A DNA stretch of 64,000 bases from Nocardia aurantia (GCF_009604425.1 NZ_WEGI01000011.1:310001-374000); one strand, 5' to 3'. Numbered from the stretch's first letter, positions 50,655-59,861 are shown. Numbers and translations are program-made. Notes: a model not told the origin generated them from the sequence alone.

Positions 50655-52643
50655 GTGAGCGCACCTACCGCCCGGCCCGGGCCCGCGGCCCGCAGGCCCG
50701 CGCCCTCGGCCCAGCCGACCCCCGCGGCTGCCGCCGCATCCGGAAATCGCCGACAGGTCCCGCCGGAGCGGGTCTCCGGCGCGCAGTCGGTAGTCCGATC
50801 CCTCGAGGAGCTCGGCGTCGACACGGTCTTCGGCATTCCTGGTGGTGCGATTCTCCCCGTCTACGACCCGCTCTTCGATTCCACCCGGGTCCGCCACGTG
50901 CTGGTCCGGCACGAGCAGGGCGCCGGCCACGCCGCCACCGGCTACGCGCAGGCAACCGGCCGCGTCGGTGTGTGTATGGCCACATCCGGTCCCGGCGCGA
51001 CCAATCTGGTCACCCCGATCGCCGACGCTCAGATGGATTCGGTGCCGCTGGTCGCCATCACCGGCCAGGTCGGCCGCAGCCTGATCGGCACCGATGCCTT
51101 CCAGGAGGCCGACATCTCCGGCATCACCATGCCGGTGACCAAGCACAACTTCCTGGTCAAGGACCCGCTCGACATCCCGCGGATGATCGCCGAGGCCTTC
51201 TATCTGGCCGCCACCGGCCGCCCGGGCGCGGTCCTGGTCGACATCCCCAAGGACGTCCTGCAGGCCCAGACCACCTTCACCTGGCCGCCGGAACTGCGAC
51301 TGCCCGGCTACCGTCCGGTGACCAAGCCGCACGGCAAGCAGGTGCGCGAGGCCGCCCGGTTGATCCTCGACGCGAAATCGCCGGTCCTGTACGTCGGCGG
51401 TGGCGTCATCAAGGCCGAGGCCGCCCCCGAGTTGCTGGAGCTGGCCGAACTGACCGGCATCCCGGTCGTCACCACCCTGATGGCCCGCGGCGCCTTCCCC
51501 GACAGCCATACCCTCAACATGGGTATGCCCGGAATGCACGGGACCGTGGGAGCCGTTGCGGCCCTTCAGAAGTCGGACCTGCTGATCACCCTCGGCGCCC
51601 GTTTCGACGACCGCGTGACGGGCCAGCTGGATTCGTTCGCCCCGAACGCCAAGGTGATCCACGCCGACATCGACCCCGCCGAGATCGGCAAGAACCGCCA
51701 CGCCGACGTCCCGATCGTGGGCGACTGCCGCGAGGTGATCAGCGAACTGATCGAAACCCTGAAGTCCGATCCGGCCGCCGCCGGCGCTGTGTCTTCGGGT
51801 CGCTCCGCAGGCTCCGCTCCCGCCCTGCTGGACCTGACCGAATGGTGGTCCTACCTCGGCGGCGTGCGCGACCGCTACCCGCTGGGCTGGACCGCCCCCA
51901 GCGACGGCTCGCTGTCCCCGGAATACGTCATCGAGAAGCTCGGCGAAATGGCCGGACCGGACGCGATCTACTGCGCCGGCGTCGGCCAGCATCAGATGTG
52001 GGCCGCCCAGTTCGTCAAGTACGAGAAGCCCCGCACCTGGCTGAATTCCGGTGGTCTCGGCACCATGGGCTACGCCGTGCCCGCCGCGATGGGCGCGAAG
52101 ATGGGCGCCCCCGACCGCGAGGTGTGGGCCATCGACGGCGACGGCTGCTTCCAGATGACCAACCAGGAACTGGCCACCTGCGCCGTCGAGGGCGTCCCGA
52201 TCAAGGTCGCCCTGATCAACAACGGCAACCTCGGCATGGTCCGGCAATGGCAGACCCTGTTCTACGAGCAGCGGTACTCCAACACCGATCTCGGCACCCA
52301 CACCCTCCGCATCCCCGACTTCGTGAAGCTCGCGGAAGCCCTCGGCTGCCACGGCATCCGAGTCGAGAAGGAGGAGGACGTCGAGGCCGCGATCCGCGAG
52401 GCGCAGTCCATCAACGACCGTCCCGTCGTGATCGACTTCATCGTCGGCAAGGACGCCCAGGTGTGGCCGATGGTCGCCGCCGGCACCTCGAACGACGAGA
52501 TCATGGCTGCCCGCGGCATCCGCCCGCTGTTCGACGACGACGAGCAGGCGTCGGAGCCGGCCGTGATCCACGAGGCGATGTCCCACGAGAAGGCCACCCT
52601 GGCCGCGCACGAACGCGCTTCGCAGAAGGGCGAGAACGAATGA
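50655..52643 (+). CDS. ilvB: Acetolactate synthase large subunit
   Basis: ThDP-dependent first common enzyme of branched-chain amino acid synthesis; condenses two pyruvates, or pyruvate and 2-ketobutyrate. The 662-residue protein has a Pro/Ala-rich N-terminal extension of ~40 residues, the catalytic Glu87 ('VRHEQGAGHAATGYA'), an FAD-binding middle domain and the ThDP motif 'IDGDGCFQMTNQELATC' to 'INNGNLGMVRQWQ'. GTG 50655 has AAGGAA 8 nt upstream. The stop overlaps ilvN (ATGA). Confidence 0.97.
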   Translation: MSAPTARPGPAARRPAPSAQPTPAAAAASGNRRQVPPERVSGAQSVVRSLEELGVDTVFGIPGGAILPVYDPLFDSTRVRHVLVRHEQGAGHAATGYAQATGRVGVCMATSGPGATNLVTPIADAQMDSVPLVAITGQVGRSLIGTDAFQEADISGITMPVTKHNFLVKDPLDIPRMIAEAFYLAATGRPGAVLVDIPKDVLQAQTTFTWPPELRLPGYRPVTKPHGKQVREAARLILDAKSPVLYVGGGVIKAEAAPELLELAELTGIPVVTTLMARGAFPDSHTLNMGMPGMHGTVGAVAALQKSDLLITLGARFDDRVTGQLDSFAPNAKVIHADIDPAEIGKNRHADVPIVGDCREVISELIETLKSDPAAAGAVSSGRSAGSAPALLDLTEWWSYLGGVRDRYPLGWTAPSDGSLSPEYVIEKLGEMAGPDAIYCAGVGQHQMWAAQFVKYEKPRTWLNSGGLGTMGYAVPAAMGAKMGAPDREVWAIDGDGCFQMTNQELATCAVEGVPIKVALINNGNLGMVRQWQTLFYEQRYSNTDLGTHTLRIPDFVKLAEALGCHGIRVEKEEDVEAAIREAQSINDRPVVIDFIVGKDAQVWPMVAAGTSNDEIMAARGIRPLFDDDEQASEPAVIHEAMSHEKATLAAHERASQKGENE

Positions 52644-53143
52644 GCACCACCCACACCCTGAGCGTGCTCGTGGAGGACAAGCCCGGTGTGCTCGCGCGTG
52701 TCGCGAGCCTGTTCTCCCGCCGCGGCTTCAACATCGAGTCGCTCGCGGTCGGCGCCACCGAGGTCCCCGAGATCTCCCGCATGACGATCGTCGTGACGGT
52801 CGAGGACCTGCCGCTGGAACAGGTCACCAAACAGCTCAACAAGCTGGTCAACGTGATCAAGATCGTGGAACAGGACGCCGACAACTCGGTGGCCCGCGAA
52901 CTGATCCTGGTGAAGGTCCGCGCCGACGCCAGCGTCCGGACCCAGGTCATCGAGGCGGTCGGCCTGTTCCGGGCGAAGGTGATCGACGTGTCGCCGGACG
53001 CCCTCACCGTCGAGGCGACCGGAACCCGGTCCAAACTCGACGCGCTGCTGCGCATGCTGGAACCGTACGGCATCCGCGAGATCGTGCAGTCCGGCGTGGT
53101 GGCCGTGGGACGCGGCCCCAAGTCCATCACCGCAACCCGTTAG
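52640..53143 (+). CDS. ilvN: Acetolactate synthase regulatory subunit
   Basis: Regulatory subunit giving valine feedback inhibition. The 167-residue protein has an N-terminal ACT domain ('LSVLVEDKPGVLARVASLFS' and 'GFNIESLAVGATE') and a C-terminal ALS_ss_C domain ('ELILVKVRADASVRTQVIEA' to 'IREIVQSGVVAVGRG'). The ATG overlaps the ilvB stop, ensuring coupled expression of the two subunits. Confidence 0.97.
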   Translation: MSTTHTLSVLVEDKPGVLARVASLFSRRGFNIESLAVGATEVPEISRMTIVVTVEDLPLEQVTKQLNKLVNVIKIVEQDADNSVARELILVKVRADASVRTQVIEAVGLFRAKVIDVSPDALTVEATGTRSKLDALLRMLEPYGIREIVQSGVVAVGRGPKSITATR

Positions 53144-53231
53144 AGTTACCCGGATCGACGGCGGCACCCGCCCGCGGCGTGGGGTTCGATCCGAACAAAA
53201 GTGAAACTTGTCTAGAGAGGACGTACACAAA

Positions 53232-54245
53232 GTGGCAGTCGAGATGTTCTACGACGACGATGCCGACCTGTCGATCATCCAGGGCCGCAAGGTTGCCGTC
53301 ATCGGCTACGGCTCCCAGGGTCACGCGCACTCGCTGAGCCTGCGCGACTCGGGTGTCGAGGTCCGCATCGGCCTCAAGGAAGGCTCGAAGTCCCGCCCGA
53401 AGGCCGAGGAAGCCGGCCTCACCGTCGACACCCCCGCGGCCGTCGCCGAATGGGCCGACGTCATCATGCTGCTGGCCCCCGACACCGCGCAGGCCGAGAT
53501 CTTCCGCAACGATGTCGAGCCCAACCTGAAGGACGGCGACGCCCTGTTCTTCGGCCACGGCCTGAACATCCACTTCGGCCTGATCAAGGCGCCGGCCAAC
53601 GTCACGGTCGCCATGGTCGCCCCGAAGGGCCCGGGCCACCTGGTCCGCCGCCAGTTCGTCGACGGCAAGGGCGTCCCCGCCCTGATCGCCGTCGACCAGG
53701 ACCCGAAGGGCGAGGGCCAGGCCCTGGCCCTGTCCTACGCGAAGGGTATCGGCGGCACCCGCGCCGGCGTCATCAAGACCACCTTCAAGGAAGAGACCGA
53801 GACCGACCTGTTCGGCGAGCAGGCCGTATTGTGCGGCGGCACCGAGGAACTGGTGAAGACCGGTTTCGAGGTCATGGTCGAGGCCGGCTACGCCCCCGAG
53901 ATGGCCTACTTCGAGGTCCTGCACGAACTGAAGCTGATCGTCGACCTCATGTACGAGGGTGGCATCGCCCGCATGAACTACTCGGTCTCCGACACCGCCG
54001 AATTCGGCGGCTACCTGTCGGGCCCGCGCGTCATCGACGCCGGCACCAAGGAGCGCATGAAGGATATCCTCCGCGACATCCAGGACGGCACCTTCGTCAA
54101 GCACCTGGTCGCCAACGTCGAGGGCGGCAACAAGGAGCTGGAGGGGTTGCGGAAGAAGAACGCGGAGCACCCGATCGAGGTCACCGGCGCCAAGCTGCGG
54201 GGGCTGATGAGCTGGGTGGACCGGCCGATCACCGAGACCGTGTAG
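53232..54245 (+). CDS. ilvC: Ketol-acid reductoisomerase
   Basis: Second common enzyme of valine/isoleucine synthesis, NADPH- and Mg2+-dependent. The 337-residue protein is a class I (short) enzyme: 'MFYDDDADLSIIQGRKVAVI', Rossmann loop 'GYGSQGHAHS' (25-34), 'MVAPKGPGHLVRR', and the metal-binding knotted domain 'LMYEGGIARMNYSVSDTAEF'. I use GTG 53232, which gives the usual family N-terminus; a TTG at 53208 adds eight residues. A strong U-tailed terminator follows. Confidence 0.97.
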   Translation: MAVEMFYDDDADLSIIQGRKVAVIGYGSQGHAHSLSLRDSGVEVRIGLKEGSKSRPKAEEAGLTVDTPAAVAEWADVIMLLAPDTAQAEIFRNDVEPNLKDGDALFFGHGLNIHFGLIKAPANVTVAMVAPKGPGHLVRRQFVDGKGVPALIAVDQDPKGEGQALALSYAKGIGGTRAGVIKTTFKEETETDLFGEQAVLCGGTEELVKTGFEVMVEAGYAPEMAYFEVLHELKLIVDLMYEGGIARMNYSVSDTAEFGGYLSGPRVIDAGTKERMKDILRDIQDGTFVKHLVANVEGGNKELEGLRKKNAEHPIEVTGAKLRGLMSWVDRPITETV

Positions 54246-54287
54246 GGGTTTCGTCGTTCCGGCATCGAACCCGGACCGACGTGCAAC

Positions 54288-54326
54288 AAAAGACTCGCTG
54301 AGGCTACGAGCCTCGGCGAGTCTTTT
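54288..54326 (+). terminator. Rho-independent terminator of ilvBNC
   Basis: A long stem pairs AAAAGACTCGC (54288-54298) with GCGAGTCTTTT (54316-54326), and GAGGC with GCCTC inside, around a TACGA loop; TATTTT follows. It is the most canonical terminator in the window and also marks the border of the AT-richer island. Confidence 0.92.
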
Positions 54327-54450
54327 ATTTTGCCGATCTACATGCGTCGCTCTCAGTCGACCAGCCTGGTCCGCCTCGAGGATGGGAAGACCATCCGAGA
54401 TTCCGAAAAATGAATATTCGAATCTGCTGGATGCCGTATAGGATTCTCGA

Positions 54451-56010
54451 ATGCCAGAGGACAAGGACGCTGTACCCGTTGAGGATCTTGCGACAACCGA
54501 CCTACATGTGGGGCAGCTGTACGGCAGTATTACTCCAGGTCGTAGTGTCGACCCTCTGAGTCGGATGCTGCGCGTCGGTGTTCAAGGAGGGATCCGAGGA
54601 CGAGGACAACTTTCGAGAGGTATCGCCAGGTTGGTTGCGTTGTACTCCACACGCAATGAACCCGACTGGCCGGATTTTTTGGATGAGCGGACCGGAACTC
54701 TGACATATTTCGGCGATAATCGTGATCCTGCGCGTGATCTGCTGGATACCAATCTCTACGGGAATCTTATTTTCAAAAATTCCTTCGCAGCAGCTGCCGG
54801 TAATGTTTCGGACCGTGCTGGAGTTCCCCCGTTCTTTTATTTCGAACGAGTCAGCGACAAAGGGCCGATTGTGAGATTCAGGGGCCTCGCTGTGCCCGGG
54901 GCACCCAATGGACCCGAGCTAGGGGATCTCGTTGAGATTGTGATCGAGGGGAAAAGGGGGATCGTACGAAATTATCGAGCGAGATTCACGATTTTGGACA
55001 CACCGCACGTATCTAGGCAATGGATCGATGCTTTGATCGCCGGCAAATCGACACTGTCGGACGGTTGCCCGGCGGCCTGGCGTAAATGGGTCGAGAACTC
55101 CGAAATTGCGTCCGAGGAAATAGCGTCCAAAAGCAGGGACAAGTGGGGATCTGCGATGCAATGGCATGAATCGATCGATCTGGACAAAGCCGAAGACTCG
55201 CGGCTCGTGACGATTGTTTCGCTGCTTCGGCGCTACGGCGGCCTGATTCTTACGGGGCCGACAGGCTCTGGAAAGTCATGGTTCGCGTCTCAGGCCGCCG
55301 ATTTTCTGACAGACAACGATCGATCGCGTCAAGCCTATGTTCAGTTTCATCCTTCCTATCAGTTCGAAGACTTTATGGAAGGCTATCGCCCGTCGCTCGA
55401 AAAGGGTGGATTCGGATACCGGCCGGGGTTGTTCAAGCAGATCGCTACAGAAGCGCGGAAGTATCCGTCCCAAGCGTATGTGATGGTTATCGACGAGATC
55501 AACCGAGCAGATACTGCCAGGGTTTTTGGAGAGGCCTTCACATATATCGACCGCGCAAAACGCGGTCTCACCTTCCTGCTTCCGTCTGGTGACGAGTTTT
55601 CTGTACCCTCGAATATGTTGCTGATCGCCACGATGAATCCGGTCGATCTGGGCGCCGAGATGCTCGATATTGCATTCGATCGTCGTTTTGCCCAGATGAA
55701 GATCGGATATGATCGCGAAGCGCTCGAAAGGAAACTGTCCTCCGGAATTCTTGCTGATTCGGTCGTACGCGATGTGGTCCGATGGGTCTCCAGAGTCAAT
55801 GAAATGGCGAGAGACGTACCCGAGGCAGAAATCGGGCATGGATTCTTCTTTCATGTCGAGGATCTGGAATCTTTGCAAGAACTTTGGGACTACCAACTCG
55901 AACATCACATCAGGCGCGTATTTAAATTCGATCCGGAACATCGAGAAGAAGCTGAGAGTCGATGGCGTCGAATTTTTAGGTCGTCTGGTTCAGAAGAATC
56001 CGGAAGCTGA
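54451..56010 (+). CDS. McrB-like restriction GTPase with modified-DNA reader-like N-terminus
   Basis: Predicted 519-residue subunit of a type IV (modification-dependent) restriction system. Residues 255-440 form the McrB AAA+ motor: Walker A 'LTGPTGSGKSWF' (269-277), 'HPSYQFEDFMEGYRP', Walker B 'VMVIDEINRAD' (344-354), the McrB-type 'MNPVD' (Asn396) and arginines in 'FDRRF' (411-412). The N-terminal ~190 residues contain 'PDWPDFLDERTGTLTYFGDN', which I associate with the AspBHI/MspJI-type domain that reads modified cytosine; this is from memory. ATG 54451 lies 6 nt after TAGGAT (54439-54444), so leaderless transcription is likely. Base composition is clearly AT-richer than flanking genes, suggesting transfer. 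McrC follows after 5 nt. Confidence 0.85.
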   Translation: MPEDKDAVPVEDLATTDLHVGQLYGSITPGRSVDPLSRMLRVGVQGGIRGRGQLSRGIARLVALYSTRNEPDWPDFLDERTGTLTYFGDNRDPARDLLDTNLYGNLIFKNSFAAAAGNVSDRAGVPPFFYFERVSDKGPIVRFRGLAVPGAPNGPELGDLVEIVIEGKRGIVRNYRARFTILDTPHVSRQWIDALIAGKSTLSDGCPAAWRKWVENSEIASEEIASKSRDKWGSAMQWHESIDLDKAEDSRLVTIVSLLRRYGGLILTGPTGSGKSWFASQAADFLTDNDRSRQAYVQFHPSYQFEDFMEGYRPSLEKGGFGYRPGLFKQIATEARKYPSQAYVMVIDEINRADTARVFGEAFTYIDRAKRGLTFLLPSGDEFSVPSNMLLIATMNPVDLGAEMLDIAFDRRFAQMKIGYDREALERKLSSGILADSVVRDVVRWVSRVNEMARDVPEAEIGHGFFFHVEDLESLQELWDYQLEHHIRRVFKFDPEHREEAESRWRRIFRSSGSEESGS

Positions 56011-56015
56011 CGGCC

Positions 56016-57461
56016 ATGACCTACGTGGGCGGTCGGGCGGTACCTTCGAAAAATCTAATACCCGCTGTTGAGTATGGATATCCAGAAGTGGCAGTGGAAG
56101 ACTTTATAGACCCCATTGGTAATTTGCAACTTCTACCGGAGGCAGCAAAGAGATATGTCAAGGTAGATTTTAAAGACAACACTCTACGCTTGCAGCCACA
56201 AGCTTTCGTGGGTATCTACCCTGTAACACATGATCGTTACCTGAAGGTGGAGCCCAGATTTCCTATAGCCAATCTTACTCATATGGTAACGGTCACCGGA
56301 GGGTCGAAGATCGCTTTAGATATTTTGCGTGAATATCCGGCGTCGGACAAAAGTGAAGTATGGATGCGTGAGGTGATGATCGACGCACTTCTGGCTGCAA
56401 TTGATCCTATCCGACAAAAGGGGCTAATTCGTGCATACGAAAGAAAGGATGCCGAGTCGTCTTTTCCGCACGGGCGAATCGATATCGGCGCGACACTCTC
56501 TCGGCACGTCGCTCGAGGTTCTGGTCATGTAGCGCAATTTAGTTGGTATGAACGGTCGATCGATAATCTCCCAAACAAAGTCATCAAGAGCGCGCTTGTT
56601 CAACTCGGTAAGTTTCAGTCCGGCTCGATTGCAACAAAAAAGAAACAGGGCGCGGGCCGCACTCCGGACGAGCGCAGAAGGTCGGCGCGGCTTACGAATG
56701 CGATACATCTCTTCCAGGGTGTAACGATTCCGAAACGTAGTACAGTCCAATTTAGGGAACTCGCCAGAACTGCCCATATCCGCATTCCCGAATCTCGAAC
56801 CTATTATCGAGAAGCTCTTGATCTATCTGTCGCAGTACTGGACGAGCTAGGGTTCGATCTGGCAGATCTGCCGGACCGGGAAAATCTCAGAATCCCGTCG
56901 ATCGTCATAGAGATGGAGAAACTGTTCGAGCAGTTCGTTCGAGTAAGTCTGGCCACGATATTCGCCAGCCGGATTCGCGAAGGCCCTACACCAGCTCGCA
57001 ATCGAATCTCGATCCTGGACGGGAATTCTCGTAGTGTAAGCATGTCACTTTATTCCGATAGTGCAAACTGGATGGATGTGCTGGAGAAGCCGTATCGAAT
57101 GGTTACTACGACTGAGAAAAAGCCTAAAACGACACCGGATATCGTCGTCGGACTGCCGGATGGATGGAAACCCATAGTTGCTGACATGAAATATAAGCCA
57201 GTAACCGAATATATCTCGCGGTCCGATTTGGAGCAAGTCATTGTATACGCCACAAAATATGTCAGCCCAGTCGCTATGACAATCAGGCCTGCATCACATA
57301 TCGACCACGCCGGATTGTACTTACTCGGAACTGTCGGCGAGATTCTGGTGGCCGATTACCGGATCGATCTGGGTGCTGATAATCTCAATGTGGAGATGGG
57401 GAAACTGGCCGACGCTTTCGAAAACCTCGTCGCTGCTGCTCTGGCAATCGATGCAAAATAG
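56016..57461 (+). CDS. McrC-like restriction endonuclease subunit
   Basis: Predicted 481-residue partner of the McrB-like protein. An N-terminal beta domain ('LQPQAFVGIYPVTHDRYLKV') contacts McrB in known systems. The C-terminal part is a PD-(D/E)xK nuclease: Glu301/Glu305 in 'IEMEKLFEQFVRVS', Asp375 in 'TTPDIVVGL' and 'ADMKYK' (Asp390, Lys392). These are the residues expected for metal-dependent DNA cleavage, so the enzyme looks intact. Codon use is as AT-rich as the McrB gene. Confidence 0.87.
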   Translation: MTYVGGRAVPSKNLIPAVEYGYPEVAVEDFIDPIGNLQLLPEAAKRYVKVDFKDNTLRLQPQAFVGIYPVTHDRYLKVEPRFPIANLTHMVTVTGGSKIALDILREYPASDKSEVWMREVMIDALLAAIDPIRQKGLIRAYERKDAESSFPHGRIDIGATLSRHVARGSGHVAQFSWYERSIDNLPNKVIKSALVQLGKFQSGSIATKKKQGAGRTPDERRRSARLTNAIHLFQGVTIPKRSTVQFRELARTAHIRIPESRTYYREALDLSVAVLDELGFDLADLPDRENLRIPSIVIEMEKLFEQFVRVSLATIFASRIREGPTPARNRISILDGNSRSVSMSLYSDSANWMDVLEKPYRMVTTTEKKPKTTPDIVVGLPDGWKPIVADMKYKPVTEYISRSDLEQVIVYATKYVSPVAMTIRPASHIDHAGLYLLGTVGEILVADYRIDLGADNLNVEMGKLADAFENLVAAALAIDAK

Positions 57462-57556
57462 TATGAGTGCTCGATTTCAGGTCGAGTGATAGCACACAAA
57501 TTGTGGGCACGCCCCACTGCCCGGCCCGTCGGGGACGGGGCGGTGAGCGAGGCCGT

Positions 57557-59038
57557 TCAGACGTGTTTTCGGGAGGCCGGTTCGCTGGTAGGCGCAAAGT
57601 ATTCACCAGGGTGGTGGTACCTATTGACCCGCGGACGCCGGGCCGGATCGATGTGGACCGGCGGGATCCATTGTGTGCGACCGGCATTCGGTTGCCCGGG
57701 CGCGACGGGGTCGGCTTGCCATGTGGTTGAGTCGGTGCCCGCCTGTTGGTGGTGGGGTTCGCACACGAAGGTCAACTGGTCGGCATCGGTCGTGCCACCA
57801 GCCGCCCACTCGGTCCGATGGTGTACCTGGCAGAGGAACCCGGGTTTGGTGCAGCCGGGGAAGGTGCAGCCGATGTCGCGGGCGTGCAACACTATTCGCT
57901 GGTCGGCGGTGGCGATGCGCTTGCTACGGCCGAGGTAGAGGGGGCGGCCGTCGTGGTGGTCGAACAGGGCGAGGTAGTGGTGCGCGTGTGATGCCAGGCG
58001 TAAGGCGTCGCCGATGGAGATCAGCGCGCCGCCGCCGGTGATTACCGGCGGACCGGAGACTGTGCCTGTTCCGCGACCGGTGTCGATCCGGGCTCCGGGC
58101 GCGACCTGGGCGACGGCGTCCTCCAGCTCTTGCAGGCTCATCGACACGATCACCGTTGTCGGTAAACCGCGATGCTGACCGAGCTCGCCGGAGGCGACGC
58201 AGTTTCGCAAGGCTGCTTTGACCGCGTCGTGCTGACGCTGCCCGGCGCTACGCGAATCTCGTTGTACCGCAGCCTCATCCGGTTCATCGTTGGCGACCGG
58301 GGTCGCGTCGTCGGGGTTCAGGACGCCGGGCTTGGCCCACTTGGCGAAGATCGCCTCGAGCAGGGCGCGGGTTTCCGGGTCGACGACCATCGTGCACTTG
58401 GTCATCAGGTCCGGGCCCTGGCGGCCCATTGTGAAGGTTCGTCGGCGCGCTCGATCCGAATCCGTGAACGTGCCGTCCGGGTTCACTATCGTATCGAGCT
58501 GATCGGTGACCTTGCGCAGATAGTCGGGCCGCATCTCTCGAGCGAGGCCCGCCAGCATGGCTTCGGCTTCTGCGCGTTCCGTGGCATCGACCACCGCCGG
58601 TAATCGGCGCATCGCATCCCGGATGATGGTGACGTGCGCTGGGGCCAGTGCACCTTCGCGGTAGGCGGTGGCGGTCTCCGGCAGCAGCGGCTGAAGGCTC
58701 TCGCCGGTCATTCCGATGCGGGGCGCCAGATCTTCGGCGGCTCGCCAGCGGGCTCGGGCTTCGGCGGGGGTGATACGCAGTGTGTCGGCGAGGGTGTCCA
58801 CCAGGTTGTTGGCCGGGAACTCCGCATTCGACCACTGCTCGCGCATCTGCGCGGTCCACTCCAGGCTGGCGGCGGGGAGCATCCGTACTACTGCCTCCAC
58901 CCGTCGGATCAGAGTCAGGCGGTCCCGGTTTGACCACAGCCCGGTCGTGAGGGTCGATACCTGGGCGGCGGCGTCCTCCAAGGCGCGGATGTTGGCTTCC
59001 GCGGCGGGGTCGGCGACAGCTTCCAGGCTCGAACACAT
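57557..59038 (-). CDS. DUF222/HNH endonuclease (13E12-type)
   Basis: Predicted 493-residue protein. The N-terminal ~350 residues are DUF222 ('LADTLRITPAEARARWRAAE', 'ALAPAHVTIIRDAMRRLP', 'GRQGPDLMTKCTMVVDPETR'). The C-terminal HNH domain reads 'CTFPGCTKPGFLCQVHHRTE' then 'GGTTDADQLTFVCEPHH', with the two Cys-x-x-Cys-like zinc ligands and catalytic His pair. This family, many copies in actinobacteria, includes the mycobacterial 13E12 repeat proteins and is often mobile or phage-linked; the cellular role is unclear. It is convergent with the McrBC operon. Confidence 0.9.
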   Translation of the reverse strand: MCSSLEAVADPAAEANIRALEDAAAQVSTLTTGLWSNRDRLTLIRRVEAVVRMLPAASLEWTAQMREQWSNAEFPANNLVDTLADTLRITPAEARARWRAAEDLAPRIGMTGESLQPLLPETATAYREGALAPAHVTIIRDAMRRLPAVVDATERAEAEAMLAGLAREMRPDYLRKVTDQLDTIVNPDGTFTDSDRARRRTFTMGRQGPDLMTKCTMVVDPETRALLEAIFAKWAKPGVLNPDDATPVANDEPDEAAVQRDSRSAGQRQHDAVKAALRNCVASGELGQHRGLPTTVIVSMSLQELEDAVAQVAPGARIDTGRGTGTVSGPPVITGGGALISIGDALRLASHAHHYLALFDHHDGRPLYLGRSKRIATADQRIVLHARDIGCTFPGCTKPGFLCQVHHRTEWAAGGTTDADQLTFVCEPHHQQAGTDSTTWQADPVAPGQPNAGRTQWIPPVHIDPARRPRVNRYHHPGEYFAPTSEPASRKHV

Positions 59039-59226
59039 GAGCTAATTCTATGGGATCGCGAATCGGACACGCTAGCGAAAAGATCGCTCTACCAGTGCTT
59101 TCGGCGTGTCGAATCGAAACCGTTTGCGACTGCCGATGATGGGTCGCGGTGATCGGGATGAGTGGGCACCTCGGTTCGACAGTGGGGTGTCGGGCGGAAG
59201 GGTGGTCGATCGAACCGCATCGATGC

Positions 59227-59255
59227 GGCGCGGCGGGGTACGGCCCCGCCGCGCC
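59227..59255 (-). terminator. Hairpin terminator after Stv-like gene
   Basis: A perfect 12-bp GC-rich stem (59227-59238 with 59244-59255) and TACGG loop lies 9 nt past the stop codon of the minus-strand gene at 59265-59687. Confidence 0.7.
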
Positions 59256-59264
59256 GATCTGCCG

Positions 59265-59687
59265 TCAGGCCAGGCAGAACAGGCAGTGGACCACCGCCGG
59301 CTGATTGAGGGCCGCCGCGTCCTTGGCGATGGTGATCAGCGCTCCGGTCAGCGTGAGCAGCTTGTTCCTTCCGATGACCTCGAGGATCCGATTCTGTTCG
59401 GCGTGCACGATTCCCGACTTGAAGTCGCCGTTCCAGTCGGCGGTCAGCGACAATTCGGGTGCCTTCTGAACCGGTCCGTTCCAGAGCGCCTTGGCGGGAT
59501 ATTTCTGGATGATCGCGTTGGCGTTCAGATGATTCGGGTTGACGATCGCGCTCTGCAGGAGGAACCCTTCCTGGTTCGACAGGCATTTCCCGAAGGGCGT
59601 GTAGAAATTGACGCTGACATTGGCCGGCACGATCGTCTCGCGATCGAAATTCGCCTCGCCGTGCGAAGAGATGATGTAGGTGGCCAT
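59265..59687 (-). CDS. Small protein, possible Stv-type adhesin domain
   Basis: Predicted 140-residue protein starting 'MATYIISSHGEANFDRETIV', followed by 'ANVSVNFYTPFGKCL' and a helical C-terminal half ending in Cys residues ('VVHCLFCLA'). The 'YIISSHG....VP..V.+.FY' opening resembles the putative adhesin Stv domain found in small actinobacterial genes near conflict systems; this is a recollection, not a verified match. No signal peptide. GGAGGGCC precedes the ATG at 59687. It sits between the HNH gene and gene remnants and has a moderate base composition. Confidence 0.55.
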   Translation of the reverse strand: MATYIISSHGEANFDRETIVPANVSVNFYTPFGKCLSNQEGFLLQSAIVNPNHLNANAIIQKYPAKALWNGPVQKAPELSLTADWNGDFKSGIVHAEQNRILEVIGRNKLLTLTGALITIAKDAAALNQPAVVHCLFCLA

Positions 59688-59861
59688 GGTGGCCCTCCGT
59701 CCGGACTCTCTGGTCTCCTTGAAACTGTTCGCGGAAGGTGATCGCGAACTCCCCGAGCGATATCAGTATCGCTCGGGAGTCGCTGTGCGGGTGCTATTTT
59801 CGCAGATCGCGGGTCGAATGCTACCGACCTCTCGGTTATCGTCGGAATCGGTCGCGACCCG

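Noticed and set aside
50597..53143. 848-codon plus frame spanning ilvB and ilvN
   Set aside because: Its last part is ilvN in frame, but the rest is an alternative frame of ilvB without family content. ilvN starts at 52640.
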